A stretch of 64,000 bases of DNA from Phycisphaerae bacterium (GTDB taxonomy: Bacteria; Planctomycetota; Phycisphaerae; Tepidisphaerales; Tepidisphaeraceae). Numbering within the stretch: the first letter of the stretch is position 1; each line of letters starts with the position of its first letter. Below, piece after piece: positions 35,953 to 45,439 of this stretch. The notes under the pieces were generated by a model. It was not told the DNA's origin. It made no database searches and worked only from the letters and a program-made list of their open reading frames with translations. The stretch covers positions 1-64,000 of the forward strand of contig BPJO01000002.1 in NCBI GenBank assembly GCA_026004655.1, written 5' to 3'. The position numbers and the translations under genes are program-made.

Positions 35953-37458
35953 ATGGCAATCAACGTCGCAGAAATCACAAGTGTTCTGAAGCGTGAAATC
36001 GAAGCCTACGAACAAAAGCTCCAAGTAGCCGACGTAGGAACCGTCATCGAAGTAGGTGACGGTATCGCTCGGATTTATGGTCTCCAAAACGCCATGGCAG
36101 GCGAACTGTTGGAGTTTCAAAGTGGGGCCATGGGACAGGTTTTCAATCTGGAAGAAGATGCCATCGGTGCAGTCGTCTTCGGCGATTACCTGAACATCAA
36201 GGAAGGTGACACCGTCAAGACCACCGGTCGACTGCTGGAAGTGCCTGTCGGTGAAGCCGTCATGGGACGGGTACTCAATCCGCTCGGTCAACCTCTGGAC
36301 GGCGGACCGGCCTTGACCACCACCGAAACACGCAAAATCGACATCATCGCTCCGGGTATCGCGGAGCGGCAACCCGTCAAAGAACCCCTCCAGACCGGTA
36401 TCAAAGCCATCGACTCCATGATCCCCATCGGTCGAGGCCAGAGGGAATTGATCATCGGCGACCGCAAAACCGGGAAAACCGCCATCGCCATCGACACCAT
36501 CATTGCCCAGAAGGGCACCGGCGTGAAATGCTTCTACATCGCGGTCGGACAGAAGGAATCCACCGTCGCGGGTATCGTTGAAACCCTCAAAGCCAACGGT
36601 GCAATGGACTATACGACGGTGATCGTCGCTGCGGCGTCGGATTCGGCCCCCCTGCAATACATCGCTCCCTACGCAGGGACTGCTATGGCGGAATACTTCA
36701 TGTGGAAGGGTGAAGCCACCCTCTGCGTGTATGACGACCTGTCCAAACAGGCTGCGGCTTATCGTCAGTTGTCATTGCTGTTGCGACGTCCTCCCGGTCG
36801 TGAAGCTTACCCCGGGGACGTGTTCTACTTGCACTCCCGTCTGCTGGAACGAGCCTGTAAACTCTCTGCCGACCTCGGTGGTGGATCACTGACGGCACTT
36901 CCGATCATCGAAACACAGGAAGGCGAAGTCTCGGCCTACATCCCCACCAACGTGATTTCGATCACCGACGGGCAAATTTACCTCGAACCGGAACTGTTCT
37001 TCTCCGGTGTACGGCCGGCGATCAACGTCGGCGTAAGCGTCTCGCGGGTCGGTGGCAACGCCCAAACCAAAGCCATGAAGAAGATCGCAGGTTCGTTGCG
37101 TCTAGACCTGGCTGCGTACCGAGAACTCGAAGCCTTCGCTCAGCTCGGGACGGAATTGGATCCGGCAACCCAACGACAGCTCGATCGCGGCGCCAGACTG
37201 GTCGAACTGCTCAAACAACCCCAATTCAAACCCATGAGTGTTGCCGATCAGGTGTCGGTCATTTACGCAGCCACCAAGGGATACATGGATGACGTTCCCG
37301 TATCGAGAATCTCCGAGTTCCAAGACTCATTCCTGGCCTATTTCGCCGGAAATCCGACTTATGCGCAGTTGGCCGATAAAAAAGAACTGACCGACGAAAT
37401 CGAATCCGGGCTGAAAAAAGCCTTGGAAGAGTTCAAAGCCCGGATCTGGAAAAAGTAA
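35953..37458 (+). CDS. atpA: F-type ATP synthase subunit alpha
   Basis: The nucleotide-binding, non-catalytic F1 subunit. A full-length 501-residue protein with [10 protein letters not shown] (P-loop near 170), [48 protein letters not shown] sequence ([20 protein letters not shown]), and [16 protein letters not shown]. The C-terminal domain ends RIWKK. It is the last gene of this transcription unit: a strong terminator lies 29 bases after the stop and no atpG, atpD or atpC follows. Confidence 0.97.
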   Translation: MAINVAEITSVLKREIEAYEQKLQVADVGTVIEVGDGIARIYGLQNAMAGELLEFQSGAMGQVFNLEEDAIGAVVFGDYLNIKEGDTVKTTGRLLEVPVGEAVMGRVLNPLGQPLDGGPALTTTETRKIDIIAPGIAERQPVKEPLQTGIKAIDSMIPIGRGQRELIIGDRKTGKTAIAIDTIIAQKGTGVKCFYIAVGQKESTVAGIVETLKANGAMDYTTVIVAAASDSAPLQYIAPYAGTAMAEYFMWKGEATLCVYDDLSKQAAAYRQLSLLLRRPPGREAYPGDVFYLHSRLLERACKLSADLGGGSLTALPIIETQEGEVSAYIPTNVISITDGQIYLEPELFFSGVRPAINVGVSVSRVGGNAQTKAMKKIAGSLRLDLAAYRELEAFAQLGTELDPATQRQLDRGARLVELLKQPQFKPMSVADQVSVIYAATKGYMDDVPVSRISEFQDSFLAYFAGNPTYAQLADKKELTDEIESGLKKALEEFKARIWKK

Positions 37459-37486
37459 TTCCATCAGGTGTGTCGAAAACAGCCCA

Positions 37487-37519
37487 CGCAGGTAGAACAT
37501 GTTCTACCTGCGTTTTTTT
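37487..37519 (+). terminator. Strong terminator after atpA
   Basis: CGCAGGTAGAACA (37487-37499) and TGTTCTACCTGCG (37500-37512) form a perfect 26-base palindrome directly followed by seven T. It ends the ATP synthase gene cluster after the alpha subunit. Confidence 0.88.
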
Positions 37520-37588
37520 ATCCAGGTCACGGTAAAACGTGAGCAGGTATGTAAGTGATTTCAGGCACAAACAGGCCGAACGGAACGG

Positions 37589-38167
37589 TCAATGGGTCCC
37601 AATTTTCTGAAGTTGATCGGCTAGGTCCCGGGCCTGATTGCGAGGATTGGTCCGTGGCTGGGAGGAATGAGCTTCGGGTTCGGGGGAAGCACCATCCGCC
37701 GCAGCCGACAATGCACCGGTGGTCGCACCGACGTTTCTTTGTTCGGGCAACCGAATTCGTTGATTCCCACGAACAACGGTCCATGAGTCAGGCCGGGCGT
37801 ATTGGGCCTGCATATAGGCTTTGGCGTCCGAAACGGACGTGGCGAACTGATCGACACTGAGAGGACCGATCTCGGTGATCAGATCTCCGGGCAGAAGCCC
37901 AAATTTTTGCGCCAGCGGTCCTTGCGGATCCACGGTTTTGACCCGAATCCCTTTGGATTCGATATCAAATTTAATCGAGTCTGTGACGGGGACACCTGCC
38001 GGGTCACGACCTGAAATGGCATTGACGAATGTTTCGCTTTCACGTTTGGCTTCCAAAGCCGGTCGAACGTATCCAGGATTACTACCACCACCAAAGCTCA
38101 GGTAGAAGATAAGGCCCACTCCCATTAACAACCCGATCAATCCGATTCCTGCGCCGACGCCTTTCAT
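37589..38167 (-). CDS. Membrane-anchored PDZ-like protein
   Basis: A 192-residue protein with one N-terminal membrane helix (residues 5-25, GAGIGLIGLLMGVGLIFYL) and a PDZ-like segment (about 68-120) containing GIRVKTVDPQGPLAQKFGLL and PGDLITEIG. The tail is Ala/Ser/Pro/Gln-rich. No protease domain is present, so it may be an adaptor or scaffold facing the periplasm. Spacing and codon use look normal. It is convergent with the ATP synthase unit. Confidence 0.6.
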   Translation of the reverse strand: MKGVGAGIGLIGLLMGVGLIFYLSFGGGSNPGYVRPALEAKRESETFVNAISGRDPAGVPVTDSIKFDIESKGIRVKTVDPQGPLAQKFGLLPGDLITEIGPLSVDQFATSVSDAKAYMQAQYARPDSWTVVRGNQRIRLPEQRNVGATTGALSAAADGASPEPEAHSSQPRTNPRNQARDLADQLQKIGTH

Positions 38168-38242
38168 AATTATCCTCCGGGGTCACAGTGTATCATCCGT
38201 TCGATGGATGAGCATCTTTTGCCCGATTCTGATAAGGCACGT

Positions 38243-38617
38243 TCAGAGTATCAGCGGTGTTTTGACTGCTTCATACTGGGTTGATTTGATCGTCAACAAT
38301 CGGTCCAACCGGGTGATTTTGATCAACTGCATCAATTTTTCGCCGACACCGCAGAGAACGAACTTGCCCCTTTTCAGTGAACCGAGCTTTTTATTCATGG
38401 TCAGTACGATCCCGATCGCCTGGCTGCTGATGTACTGGACACGAGAAAAGTCCAGAATAATGGTTCGTCGATCTTCGACGTCGATCAGATGATACAAGGC
38501 TTGAGCCGTGCGTTCGAGAATGATCGGGTCCATCAACGATGGTGTCGTGAACTCGATTACCGTCCACTTTTCAATGACGTTGATTAAGAACGGGACTTCA
38601 GAGCCATCACTTCTCAT
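38243..38617 (-). CDS. STAS-domain anti-sigma factor antagonist
   Basis: A 124-residue SpoIIAA-like protein. The core pattern is VIEFTTPSLMDP, TIILDFSRVQYISSQAIGIVLTMNKKL and GKFVLCGVGEKLMQLI. The Ser-Ser in YISSQAIG includes the residue phosphorylated by partner kinases in this family. It would normally bind an RsbW-type anti-sigma kinase; none is encoded nearby, so the partner is elsewhere. It stands alone between the PDZ-like and multicopper oxidase genes. Confidence 0.82.
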   Translation of the reverse strand: MRSDGSEVPFLINVIEKWTVIEFTTPSLMDPIILERTAQALYHLIDVEDRRTIILDFSRVQYISSQAIGIVLTMNKKLGSLKRGKFVLCGVGEKLMQLIKITRLDRLLTIKSTQYEAVKTPLIL

Positions 38618-38676
38618 GTCGAAATTGTGATGGAAAAATCGACAGATAACAAGTTTTTCGCGACCGAGTTAACGAG

Positions 38677-40080
38677 TTAATGATGATGCGATTGTAGGCT
38701 GTTGTTGGATGTCGGCGGACGGATTCCATCACGTCGTAGGTCTTCGGTAGAAGCCGGTTGGGCTACAGAGCCTGGCGGGTCCTGATACCACCCGGGATCG
38801 GAAGTCTGCCCGGGAGGCAGGTTTTCACGTACTTTGAGGATTGTGAACATGCCTCCCATGGTGATGTAATCTTTGGGTCCGTCCGCCCCGATCATAGGGA
38901 TGCTGTTTTGGGGAACGGTCATTCCCATCGATCCCATATCAGCCATGCCTGTTTGTCCCATGGTCATGTAATTGGGTAACAACTTTCGAACTTTGTTATC
39001 CAGCCCATCGGGGTTTATGCCCAGGACGTTTGGAAGTCCGTGACCCATCTGATTCATTACGTGGTGCAGCATATGGCAGTGCATGGCCCAGTCACCGGGG
39101 TTGTCTGCGACGAACTGGATTGTTCGTGTGCTGCCGGTAGGAACGATCACCGTGGTTTCGGGCCATTGGGCCGATTCGGGGATCGGTCCACCGTCCGTTT
39201 GGGTGATGTAAAAATGATATCCATGAAGATGGATCGAGTGATGACTCATCATACTGAGATTTCCCAATCGGATACGGACTTTGTCTCCCCGCCGACAGAC
39301 CAGAGGATCTGTACCCGGGAAAGCCCGCGCGTTGAAGGTTAGGACATTGAAATCGGTCATCTCGTTCGGGTCAGGACGGTAGGTCCCGGGGATGATTTTC
39401 CATTCGCTGGAAAGTAGAACAAAATCTCGGTCCGGTCGTTCCTGTTGAGGTACTCCGCGAGGGTGAATAATAAACATTCCCATCAATCCCATCGCCATTT
39501 GGGTCATTTCATCGTGATGGCTGTGGTACATGAACGTACCGTGTTGACGGAGGGTAAACTCATATTTGAAAGTTTCCCCCGGCTGAATGGATCGTTGTGA
39601 CAATCCTCCCACACCATCCATTCCGCTAGGGATGATTAACCCGTGCCAATGCACGGTGGTAGGAGCGGGCAGACGGTTAGTCACATAGATTCGGACGCGA
39701 TCTCCTTCGACAGCTTCGATGGTTGGTCCGTGGACTTGTCCGTTATAACCCCAGCAACGTGCCTTGAGGCCTGGAGCAAACTCGTGTTCAACTTCTTCTG
39801 CGATCAGATGCATGACCTTGACATTCTCCACCAAGTGATAGGAGAGGGTGGATCCGTTGGGAGTCCGCGTAGGGTTGTAATCTCGTCCGGGTTCACCCGG
39901 AGGAAGGGGGTTGGGATCATGATTCGGGTTAGCCCCAGCGGCCCCGGACCCCCCCCACGGATAGGGTCGGGCATTTACTGGTGAGGCCAAGGACGGGTTG
40001 TTCGTTCCCCAAAAAGTTCCGCCGATTAATGCGATTCCGCCTGCCAAAGCGTTACGACGTGAAATGAGAGATTTCCACAT
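38677..40080 (-). CDS. Multicopper oxidase (CopA/laccase-like), Tat-exported
   Basis: About 467 residues from the ATG at 40080. It begins SRRNALAGGIALIGG, a twin-arginine-type leader. Copper ligands are present: TVHWHGL, MYHSHHDEM, HSIHLHGYHF and the type 1 site MHCHMLHHVMNQM. The C-terminal third is Met-rich (TMGQTGMADMGSMGM) and ends in HHH, as in copper-tolerance oxidases that oxidise Cu(I). Its start is 1 base from the TolC-type gene stop, and it is the last gene of a four-gene metal cassette. A longer frame exists upstream but lies inside the TolC gene. Confidence 0.92.
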   Translation of the reverse strand: MWKSLISRRNALAGGIALIGGTFWGTNNPSLASPVNARPYPWGGSGAAGANPNHDPNPLPPGEPGRDYNPTRTPNGSTLSYHLVENVKVMHLIAEEVEHEFAPGLKARCWGYNGQVHGPTIEAVEGDRVRIYVTNRLPAPTTVHWHGLIIPSGMDGVGGLSQRSIQPGETFKYEFTLRQHGTFMYHSHHDEMTQMAMGLMGMFIIHPRGVPQQERPDRDFVLLSSEWKIIPGTYRPDPNEMTDFNVLTFNARAFPGTDPLVCRRGDKVRIRLGNLSMMSHHSIHLHGYHFYITQTDGGPIPESAQWPETTVIVPTGSTRTIQFVADNPGDWAMHCHMLHHVMNQMGHGLPNVLGINPDGLDNKVRKLLPNYMTMGQTGMADMGSMGMTVPQNSIPMIGADGPKDYITMGGMFTILKVRENLPPGQTSDPGWYQDPPGSVAQPASTEDLRRDGIRPPTSNNSLQSHHH

Positions 40081-40081
40081 G

Positions 40082-41506
40082 TCAATGTCCTCCGTTGGTC
40101 GTTGAAGTGGGCGTTGTAAAAGAGTTTGTTGAGGTTTGTTCCGTCTGAACAAGTCGTCCGGAAAGGGCCAGTTGCAGTCGAGAATAGGCGATCCAGTAAT
40201 CCCGCAAGGCTTGTACCTGCTGAAGTTGAGTAAGCAACTCATCGTTTTTGGCTTGGAGCAGATCAAAGGCGCTCAGTTGCATGGCGTTAAACTGCTTTTG
40301 TGATTCTTCCACGATAAGTTGCTTCAGAGGAAGGATAACCTCCTGAAGATGGGTGGTTCGGCTGCGGGCGGCCTGCAGCTGGGCATAAAGTGTCCGAACG
40401 ACAGCACGGATCCGAACCGCGGTGGAATAGTAAGTGTTGAGGGCTTGATGAAGCTCGGATTCGGCTTTGGCCAAAACCGGTTGACCTTGCGAGATAATCG
40501 GAATCGGTACAGCAAGGGTCGGTCCGACGGACCAGAGACCGTCGGCTTCGCGTTCGGCGGTAGCGCCGACTTCGAGTTCTGAGAGAATACCCATCGGTTG
40601 GGTGATTCCCAGTCGAATCGCAGCCGTTTCGATGTTGCGACGGGCGATTTGTAAATCCAGACTTTGTTGTAAAGCCTGAGACACAAGAGCTTGTGGATCA
40701 AACGTCACGCCCGGCAGTTCCGGTAGGGTCTGTTCGGTTTCCCAAACCGTGGATGAACCGTACAGTCCCATGAGAACATTCAACTCTTCCTTGAACCCGA
40801 TCACTTCTGTTTCGAGCGTGTTTAAAGCAAGCTTGGTTTCTTCCAAAGCGGCTTGATCACGGGCGGTTTGTGACAAGGTTATATTTCCCGCAGCCCTCAG
40901 ACGTCGGGACAGGTCATAGGCAGCTTCGTAAGACAGGAGGAACTTTTTTTGGATTTCAAGGATCTGCTTGGCGGCTTGGAGCTTATAAAAAGTCGTTCGG
41001 ACCCGTGTAGCCAAGTCAAGAACTTGTCCTGCGACCTGCCGTTTGGTTTTTTCAAACTCCTGTTCAGCCAGACGTTTTCGCACGGGAATGAAAAGGATGT
41101 CCAAAAAATCCGTCGCGATTCCGAGGTCCAAGATTTGACCGCCGCCGGAGGAAACGAATCGTACCGAACCATCAATAACCGGATTTTTCGGCATCCCAGC
41201 CTGGACAAGTTCGGCTTGTGAAATTCGAAGAGATTCATACGTCGATCGAAGATCGCGGTTATTCAATAAGGCGATTTGGATCGCTTCTTCCACCGTCAAG
41301 CCGTCTTCGAGCATTGTTCGGATGGCGGTTTGGACCTGTGAATCAGTATCGGTGGCCCGATTCCATTGAATCGTCTGAATTCCACGGGATTGTGTCATAG
41401 CCTGCACGTCGGTAATCCCCGGTTTGTCTTCAACCGTTGCACAGCCTGCGATTCCAATCACACCAAGGATCAACAAACTGTTTCTGTAAAGCGTCAGCAA
41501 GACCAT
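40082..41506 (-). CDS. TolC-family outer-membrane efflux lipoprotein
   Basis: About 474 residues from the ATG at 41506, with a lipobox (ILGVIGIAGCATV). Two long coiled-coil repeats of the outer-membrane factor type follow: LTVEEAIQIALLNNRDLRS, LDLATRVRTTFYKLQAAKQI, LDLQIARRNIETAAIRLG, and VRTLYAQLQAARSRTTHLQE with FDLLQAKNDELLTQLQ. Proteins like this (CusC-type) export copper or other metals with RND pumps. No RND or membrane-fusion gene lies beside it here. It sits 1 base before the heavy-metal lipoprotein stop and the multicopper oxidase start. Confidence 0.88.
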   Translation of the reverse strand: MVLLTLYRNSLLILGVIGIAGCATVEDKPGITDVQAMTQSRGIQTIQWNRATDTDSQVQTAIRTMLEDGLTVEEAIQIALLNNRDLRSTYESLRISQAELVQAGMPKNPVIDGSVRFVSSGGGQILDLGIATDFLDILFIPVRKRLAEQEFEKTKRQVAGQVLDLATRVRTTFYKLQAAKQILEIQKKFLLSYEAAYDLSRRLRAAGNITLSQTARDQAALEETKLALNTLETEVIGFKEELNVLMGLYGSSTVWETEQTLPELPGVTFDPQALVSQALQQSLDLQIARRNIETAAIRLGITQPMGILSELEVGATAEREADGLWSVGPTLAVPIPIISQGQPVLAKAESELHQALNTYYSTAVRIRAVVRTLYAQLQAARSRTTHLQEVILPLKQLIVEESQKQFNAMQLSAFDLLQAKNDELLTQLQQVQALRDYWIAYSRLQLALSGRLVQTEQTSTNSFTTPTSTTNGGH

Positions 41507-41507
41507 T

Positions 41508-41903
41508 TCATTTCTCCTGTCTGGGTTGAAGTTCCATTCCACATTTGAGGCACTTGCCTGGTGCACTTGAAGTGACTTCAGGATGCATCGGACAGGTGTA
41601 GATCATGGCTTCTTCGCTGCTGGGAGAAGTGGACGGGGTGGAGTGAGAGTGTTCGACAGGGTGTGTGGATGCATTTTCAGCGGTATGAGCTCGGATAGAG
41701 GGATTCCAAGGATCGTTAAGATGCGAGGACGAACCATCCAAGCCCGCCCGCAGAGGGGTTATCTCCGGCAAAGGGGTATCGGCCCGAATTTGGGCTGGAT
41801 GAAGGTCATCTTCCGGGTTGTCCGGTCCCGGTGGAAGAGAAGAATGAGACACACAACCACCTAAAAAAATCGTAAAGAATGCAGATATGATTCGTAGATC
41901 CAT
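41508..41903 (-). CDS. Lipoprotein with C-terminal heavy-metal-binding domain
   Basis: About 131 residues from the ATG at 41903. Signal sequence with lipobox (FTIFLGGCVSH), then a disordered Pro/Ser/His-rich linker, then a C-terminal heavy-metal-binding motif: YTCPMHPEVTS followed by GKCLKCGMEL. The CPMHP...CxxCGM pattern is common on copper transporters and efflux adaptors. Here it is fused to a lipid anchor, so it probably captures metal in the periplasm for the neighbouring oxidase or efflux protein. Confidence 0.8.
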   Translation of the reverse strand: MDLRIISAFFTIFLGGCVSHSSLPPGPDNPEDDLHPAQIRADTPLPEITPLRAGLDGSSSHLNDPWNPSIRAHTAENASTHPVEHSHSTPSTSPSSEEAMIYTCPMHPEVTSSAPGKCLKCGMELQPRQEK

Positions 41904-42019
41904 GCTTATTTCCTTGCAATGACAGATTGGTTGAAACGAACGAAGTAAACCAGATATTGTCGGACAACCTAAGACGGGATTATCTCGAAATGGACATCCC
42001 GCCGTCCTCAACGAATATC

Positions 42020-42484
42020 CTAGATCTGCAGGACGCACTTCCGGGCAAGACGCTCGCTAATGGGGATGACGCGAGGAGGGAGCGGATCCATCCAGACTGC
42101 TTGAGCAGGACGAATCGTTGGATGAATCGGCGTAAAAAGTGAGTCAAACGAAAGAATTAAGGACGGATGGAGATGAAATCCTCCCGTCGGTCGTTCGGTC
42201 ATCAGACCTGGACTTTCGTTTTCTCCGCAATGGGGACAGTGGGGTTGATGCGGCTTGGAAGGGGACTCGGGATCCGCGGGCGTGGAAGTCTTGAGAAAAG
42301 GTAATGTTTCCGCCGGTTTCTCACAGCAAGCATGGAGGGTGGAGAGTTGTTGGTACGAGATCGGATGAGAAATCGGGGATTGAGCAGCCTGAACCGTATG
42401 ACCACACAAACACAGCAAATGGGCCCAAACAAGCCCCAATGAAAGCCCGAAGACGAGGATTCTGTTGCCTGGATGAGTTCGCAT
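42020..42484 (-). CDS. Cys/His-rich exported protein of the metal cassette
   Basis: A 154-residue protein with an N-terminal hydrophobic segment (VFGLSLGLVWAHLLCLCG) and a region rich in possible metal ligands: LHACCEKP and KPHQPHCPHCGENES. The C-terminal part is hydrophobic with two Pro-rich turns. I do not recognise the family. First gene of the leftward cassette that continues with the metal-binding lipoprotein, TolC-type protein and multicopper oxidase, so a role in copper or heavy-metal handling is likely. Confidence 0.6.
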   Translation of the reverse strand: MRTHPGNRILVFGLSLGLVWAHLLCLCGHTVQAAQSPISHPISYQQLSTLHACCEKPAETLPFLKTSTPADPESPSKPHQPHCPHCGENESPGLMTERPTGGFHLHPSLILSFDSLFTPIHPTIRPAQAVWMDPLPPRVIPISERLARKCVLQI

Positions 42485-42617
42485 CAGACTTTATTTAACT
42501 ATATTGGACAGAGCATTTTAAAGGCAACTTTTTTGATGACTTCGACGGATCAGAACCAGTGGTCTAAAGGTCGATGGTAGACGGATGGAGCAATTTGCTG
42601 CAAAATGTTTGGTTCCC

Positions 42618-45413
42618 ATGAGTTCGGATAAAAAAGTTTATAAAGAGACGTTGAATCTTCCGCAGACATCCTTCCCGATGGAGGCGAAACTGGTGATGAA
42701 TGAACCGGTTCGTCTCAAGAAGTGGCAGGATATGGGTTTGTATCAGCGGTTGTTGGAGTCGCGTCGAAACGCCCCGAAGTTTATTCTGCATGACGGTCCC
42801 CCGTTCGCAAACGGGGATATTCACATGGGGCACCTAACCAACAAGACGTTGAAAGACGTCATTTTGCGTTATAAGTCGCTGGCGGGGTTTTCGACACCCT
42901 ACGTACCGGGGTGGGATTGTCACGGGCTTCCGATCGAGCACAAGATCCAGCAGGACCTGGGCAAGGCGTTTCGTGAAATGGGAGCGATTGAAGTCCGTCG
43001 AAAATGTTACGAATATGCGGAAAAGTATTCCGACATTCAAAGCCAGCAATTTCAAAGGCTAGGGATCCTGGGCGATTGGTCTAATCCTTATTTGACCATG
43101 AAACCCGAATATGAAGCCAACACTCTAGAAGTATTCGCCCGGGTCGTGGAAAACGGGCTGGTTTATAAACAACTCAAAACGGTTCCCTGGTCGATTGCCA
43201 ATCAAACAGCCCTTGCCGATGCGGAATTAGAGTACCAAGACGTCGAGGATCAGACGGTCTTTGTTGAGTTTCCGGTCGCCAATCCCGGGGCTTTCAAAGC
43301 TCGGTTTGATTTGCGGTTGAATGCCCGGGTCTCGTTGATGATCTGGACGACCACGCCTTGGACACTGCCTGCCAACCTTGCGATCGCTGTTCACCCGCAG
43401 ATCGATTACGCGTTCGTGAAGTATCTGAAAAATGAACACTGGTATATCACGGTCGTGGCAGCGGATCTGGTGGAAAAGGTTTTTACGAAATCTCCGGGTC
43501 TGCAACCGAGCGTGGTTCGGACGGTCAAAGGGGAAGAATTAGGGGGAATCGACTATCAGCACCCGTTTGTCGACCGGATCGGGAAAGTGGTCATGGCCGA
43601 TTACGTCACGACAACGGATGGTACGGGATTGGTCCATACTGCCCCGGGACATGGGGAAGAAGACTACGAGACCGGGATCCGCCACGGGCTGGAGATTTAT
43701 TGCCCCGTTCTTCCGAACGGTCGTTTTGATTCGACCACTCCCAACTGGTTGACGGGGCAGAGTGTCTGGGACGGAAACAAGCTGGTGGTCGAGAAGCTGA
43801 GGGAATTGGGTGTTCTTTTCGCCGAGGAAAAGTACGTTCACAGTTATCCGCACGACTGGAGGTCCAAGACGCCGATCATTTTCCGGGCGACGGAACAGTG
43901 GTTCGTGGCTTTGGATAAACCGATAGGTGGAATGACGCTTCGCGAACGGGCGTTGCAAACGGTGAAAGAGCAATGTCGTTTTATTCCGGACTGGGGACGG
44001 GCACGCATCAGCGGGATGCTGGAATCGCGACCGGATTGGTGTATTTCGCGTCAACGGTCCTGGGGCCTGCCGATACCCGTGTTTTACAATGAAAAAAACC
44101 AGCCCCTGCTGACCCCCGAATCCGTTCGAGCGGTTGCCAAAGTCTTTCGCGAATCAGGTTCAGACGCCTGGTACACGCACACCCCCGCCCGACTGCTCGA
44201 AGGGTATGACCCCGGTCCGGATTTTCCCAAAGACAAACTGCGCAAGGAAAAGGACATTTTCGACGTATGGTTTGAGTCCGGTTCGTCCTGGATGGGGGTC
44301 CTCAAGGCTCGTGAACCTCAGCTGCATTTCCCCGCCGACCTGTACCTGGAGGGATCGGACCAGCACCGGGGGTGGTTCCAATTATCCCTGCTCCCTGCAT
44401 TGGCCGCCGTAGGCCAACCGCCTTTCAAAAACGTGTTGACTCACGGGTTTATTGTCGGTCCGGACGGCAAGAAAATCAGCAAAAGCGATAAGAATTATGT
44501 GACCGCCGTGCAGGAAGTGAATCGTCACGGTGCGGACCTTCTACGTTTGTTCGTCTGCCAGCTCGATTTCGAAGGTGACATGGCAGCGAGCCCGAAAATG
44601 ATTCAGGAGTTCGGCGATAAATACCGCAAACTGCGAAACACGCTGCGTTATCTGCTGTCCAATCTTTATGATTATGACGGTTCGACTTTTGATGTCCCTG
44701 CCGATTCATTGGACGGCTGGATGCTATTCGAGCTTGATCAATTAGTTCAAGAAACGACAGAAGCCTACGAGTCCTATACGTTGCACAAAGCATTTCGAGC
44801 GTTGCACGATTTTTGTGCTGTGCAGATCAGCTCGATTTATGGTAACGCCATGAAGGACCGTTTGTACTGTGATCCGCCTGGTTCGTTGCTGCGACGAAGG
44901 TGTCAGTACGTGATGCACAAAACGTTGATCATTTTGACGAAGTTGCTCAGCCCGATGATCGTTTTTACCGCCGACGAGGTTTGGGAGCATATTCCTCATA
45001 AGCCGGAGGGGGAAAAGGATTTGCCGAGTGTTCATCTGACGAGCCTTCCGAGGGGGATGAATGCCCCGAAATCCGAAGCATGGTCTTTATTGTTTGAATT
45101 GCGGGAAGAGGTGCTTTTGCAACTGGACCGACTGAAAAAGGAACAAGGTGTCAACAAAGCTCTGGACGCTGAAGTGATTTATCCGGGCAAGTTCAAGTCC
45201 CGGTTGGCGGGGTTTGGGGTGGATCTGGAAGACATCGTCGGCTGCGGGTACCACAGCTTTGATGATTCGCTGGATCGGGTAACGGTTGTGGACCGACGTC
45301 AGGTGTATCGCTCGTGTGCCAGGAGCTGGAAGCGACGTCCGGACGTGGGTCAGGACCCGCAGTACCCGGATTTGAGTGCCCGTGACGTTCAAGCAGTCCG
45401 GTCCAGGACATAA
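42618..45413 (+). CDS. ileS: Isoleucyl-tRNA synthetase
   Basis: Charges tRNA-Ile. About 931 residues from the ATG at 42618; another ATG at 42585 is possible. Class I motifs are PPFANGDIHMGHLTNK (HIGH type) and GKKISKSDKNY (KMSKS type). The editing domain has TTTPWTLPANLAIAV and TAPGHGEEDYETG. At the C-terminus, the zinc-knuckle region of many IleS is degenerate: SCARSWKRRPDVG keeps one Cys, and the second Cys pair is replaced by DLSARDV. It is followed by purN after 26 bases. Confidence 0.96.
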   Translation: MSSDKKVYKETLNLPQTSFPMEAKLVMNEPVRLKKWQDMGLYQRLLESRRNAPKFILHDGPPFANGDIHMGHLTNKTLKDVILRYKSLAGFSTPYVPGWDCHGLPIEHKIQQDLGKAFREMGAIEVRRKCYEYAEKYSDIQSQQFQRLGILGDWSNPYLTMKPEYEANTLEVFARVVENGLVYKQLKTVPWSIANQTALADAELEYQDVEDQTVFVEFPVANPGAFKARFDLRLNARVSLMIWTTTPWTLPANLAIAVHPQIDYAFVKYLKNEHWYITVVAADLVEKVFTKSPGLQPSVVRTVKGEELGGIDYQHPFVDRIGKVVMADYVTTTDGTGLVHTAPGHGEEDYETGIRHGLEIYCPVLPNGRFDSTTPNWLTGQSVWDGNKLVVEKLRELGVLFAEEKYVHSYPHDWRSKTPIIFRATEQWFVALDKPIGGMTLRERALQTVKEQCRFIPDWGRARISGMLESRPDWCISRQRSWGLPIPVFYNEKNQPLLTPESVRAVAKVFRESGSDAWYTHTPARLLEGYDPGPDFPKDKLRKEKDIFDVWFESGSSWMGVLKAREPQLHFPADLYLEGSDQHRGWFQLSLLPALAAVGQPPFKNVLTHGFIVGPDGKKISKSDKNYVTAVQEVNRHGADLLRLFVCQLDFEGDMAASPKMIQEFGDKYRKLRNTLRYLLSNLYDYDGSTFDVPADSLDGWMLFELDQLVQETTEAYESYTLHKAFRALHDFCAVQISSIYGNAMKDRLYCDPPGSLLRRRCQYVMHKTLIILTKLLSPMIVFTADEVWEHIPHKPEGEKDLPSVHLTSLPRGMNAPKSEAWSLLFELREEVLLQLDRLKKEQGVNKALDAEVIYPGKFKSRLAGFGVDLEDIVGCGYHSFDDSLDRVTVVDRRQVYRSCARSWKRRPDVGQDPQYPDLSARDVQAVRSRT

Positions 45414-45439
45414 GACCTGTTTCGTGTGCTAGGAAGAGG

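Noticed and set aside
35935..36657. 240-codon frame antisense to atpA
   Set aside because: Full overlap with a highly conserved gene; Asp/Gly-rich composition typical of a shadow frame.
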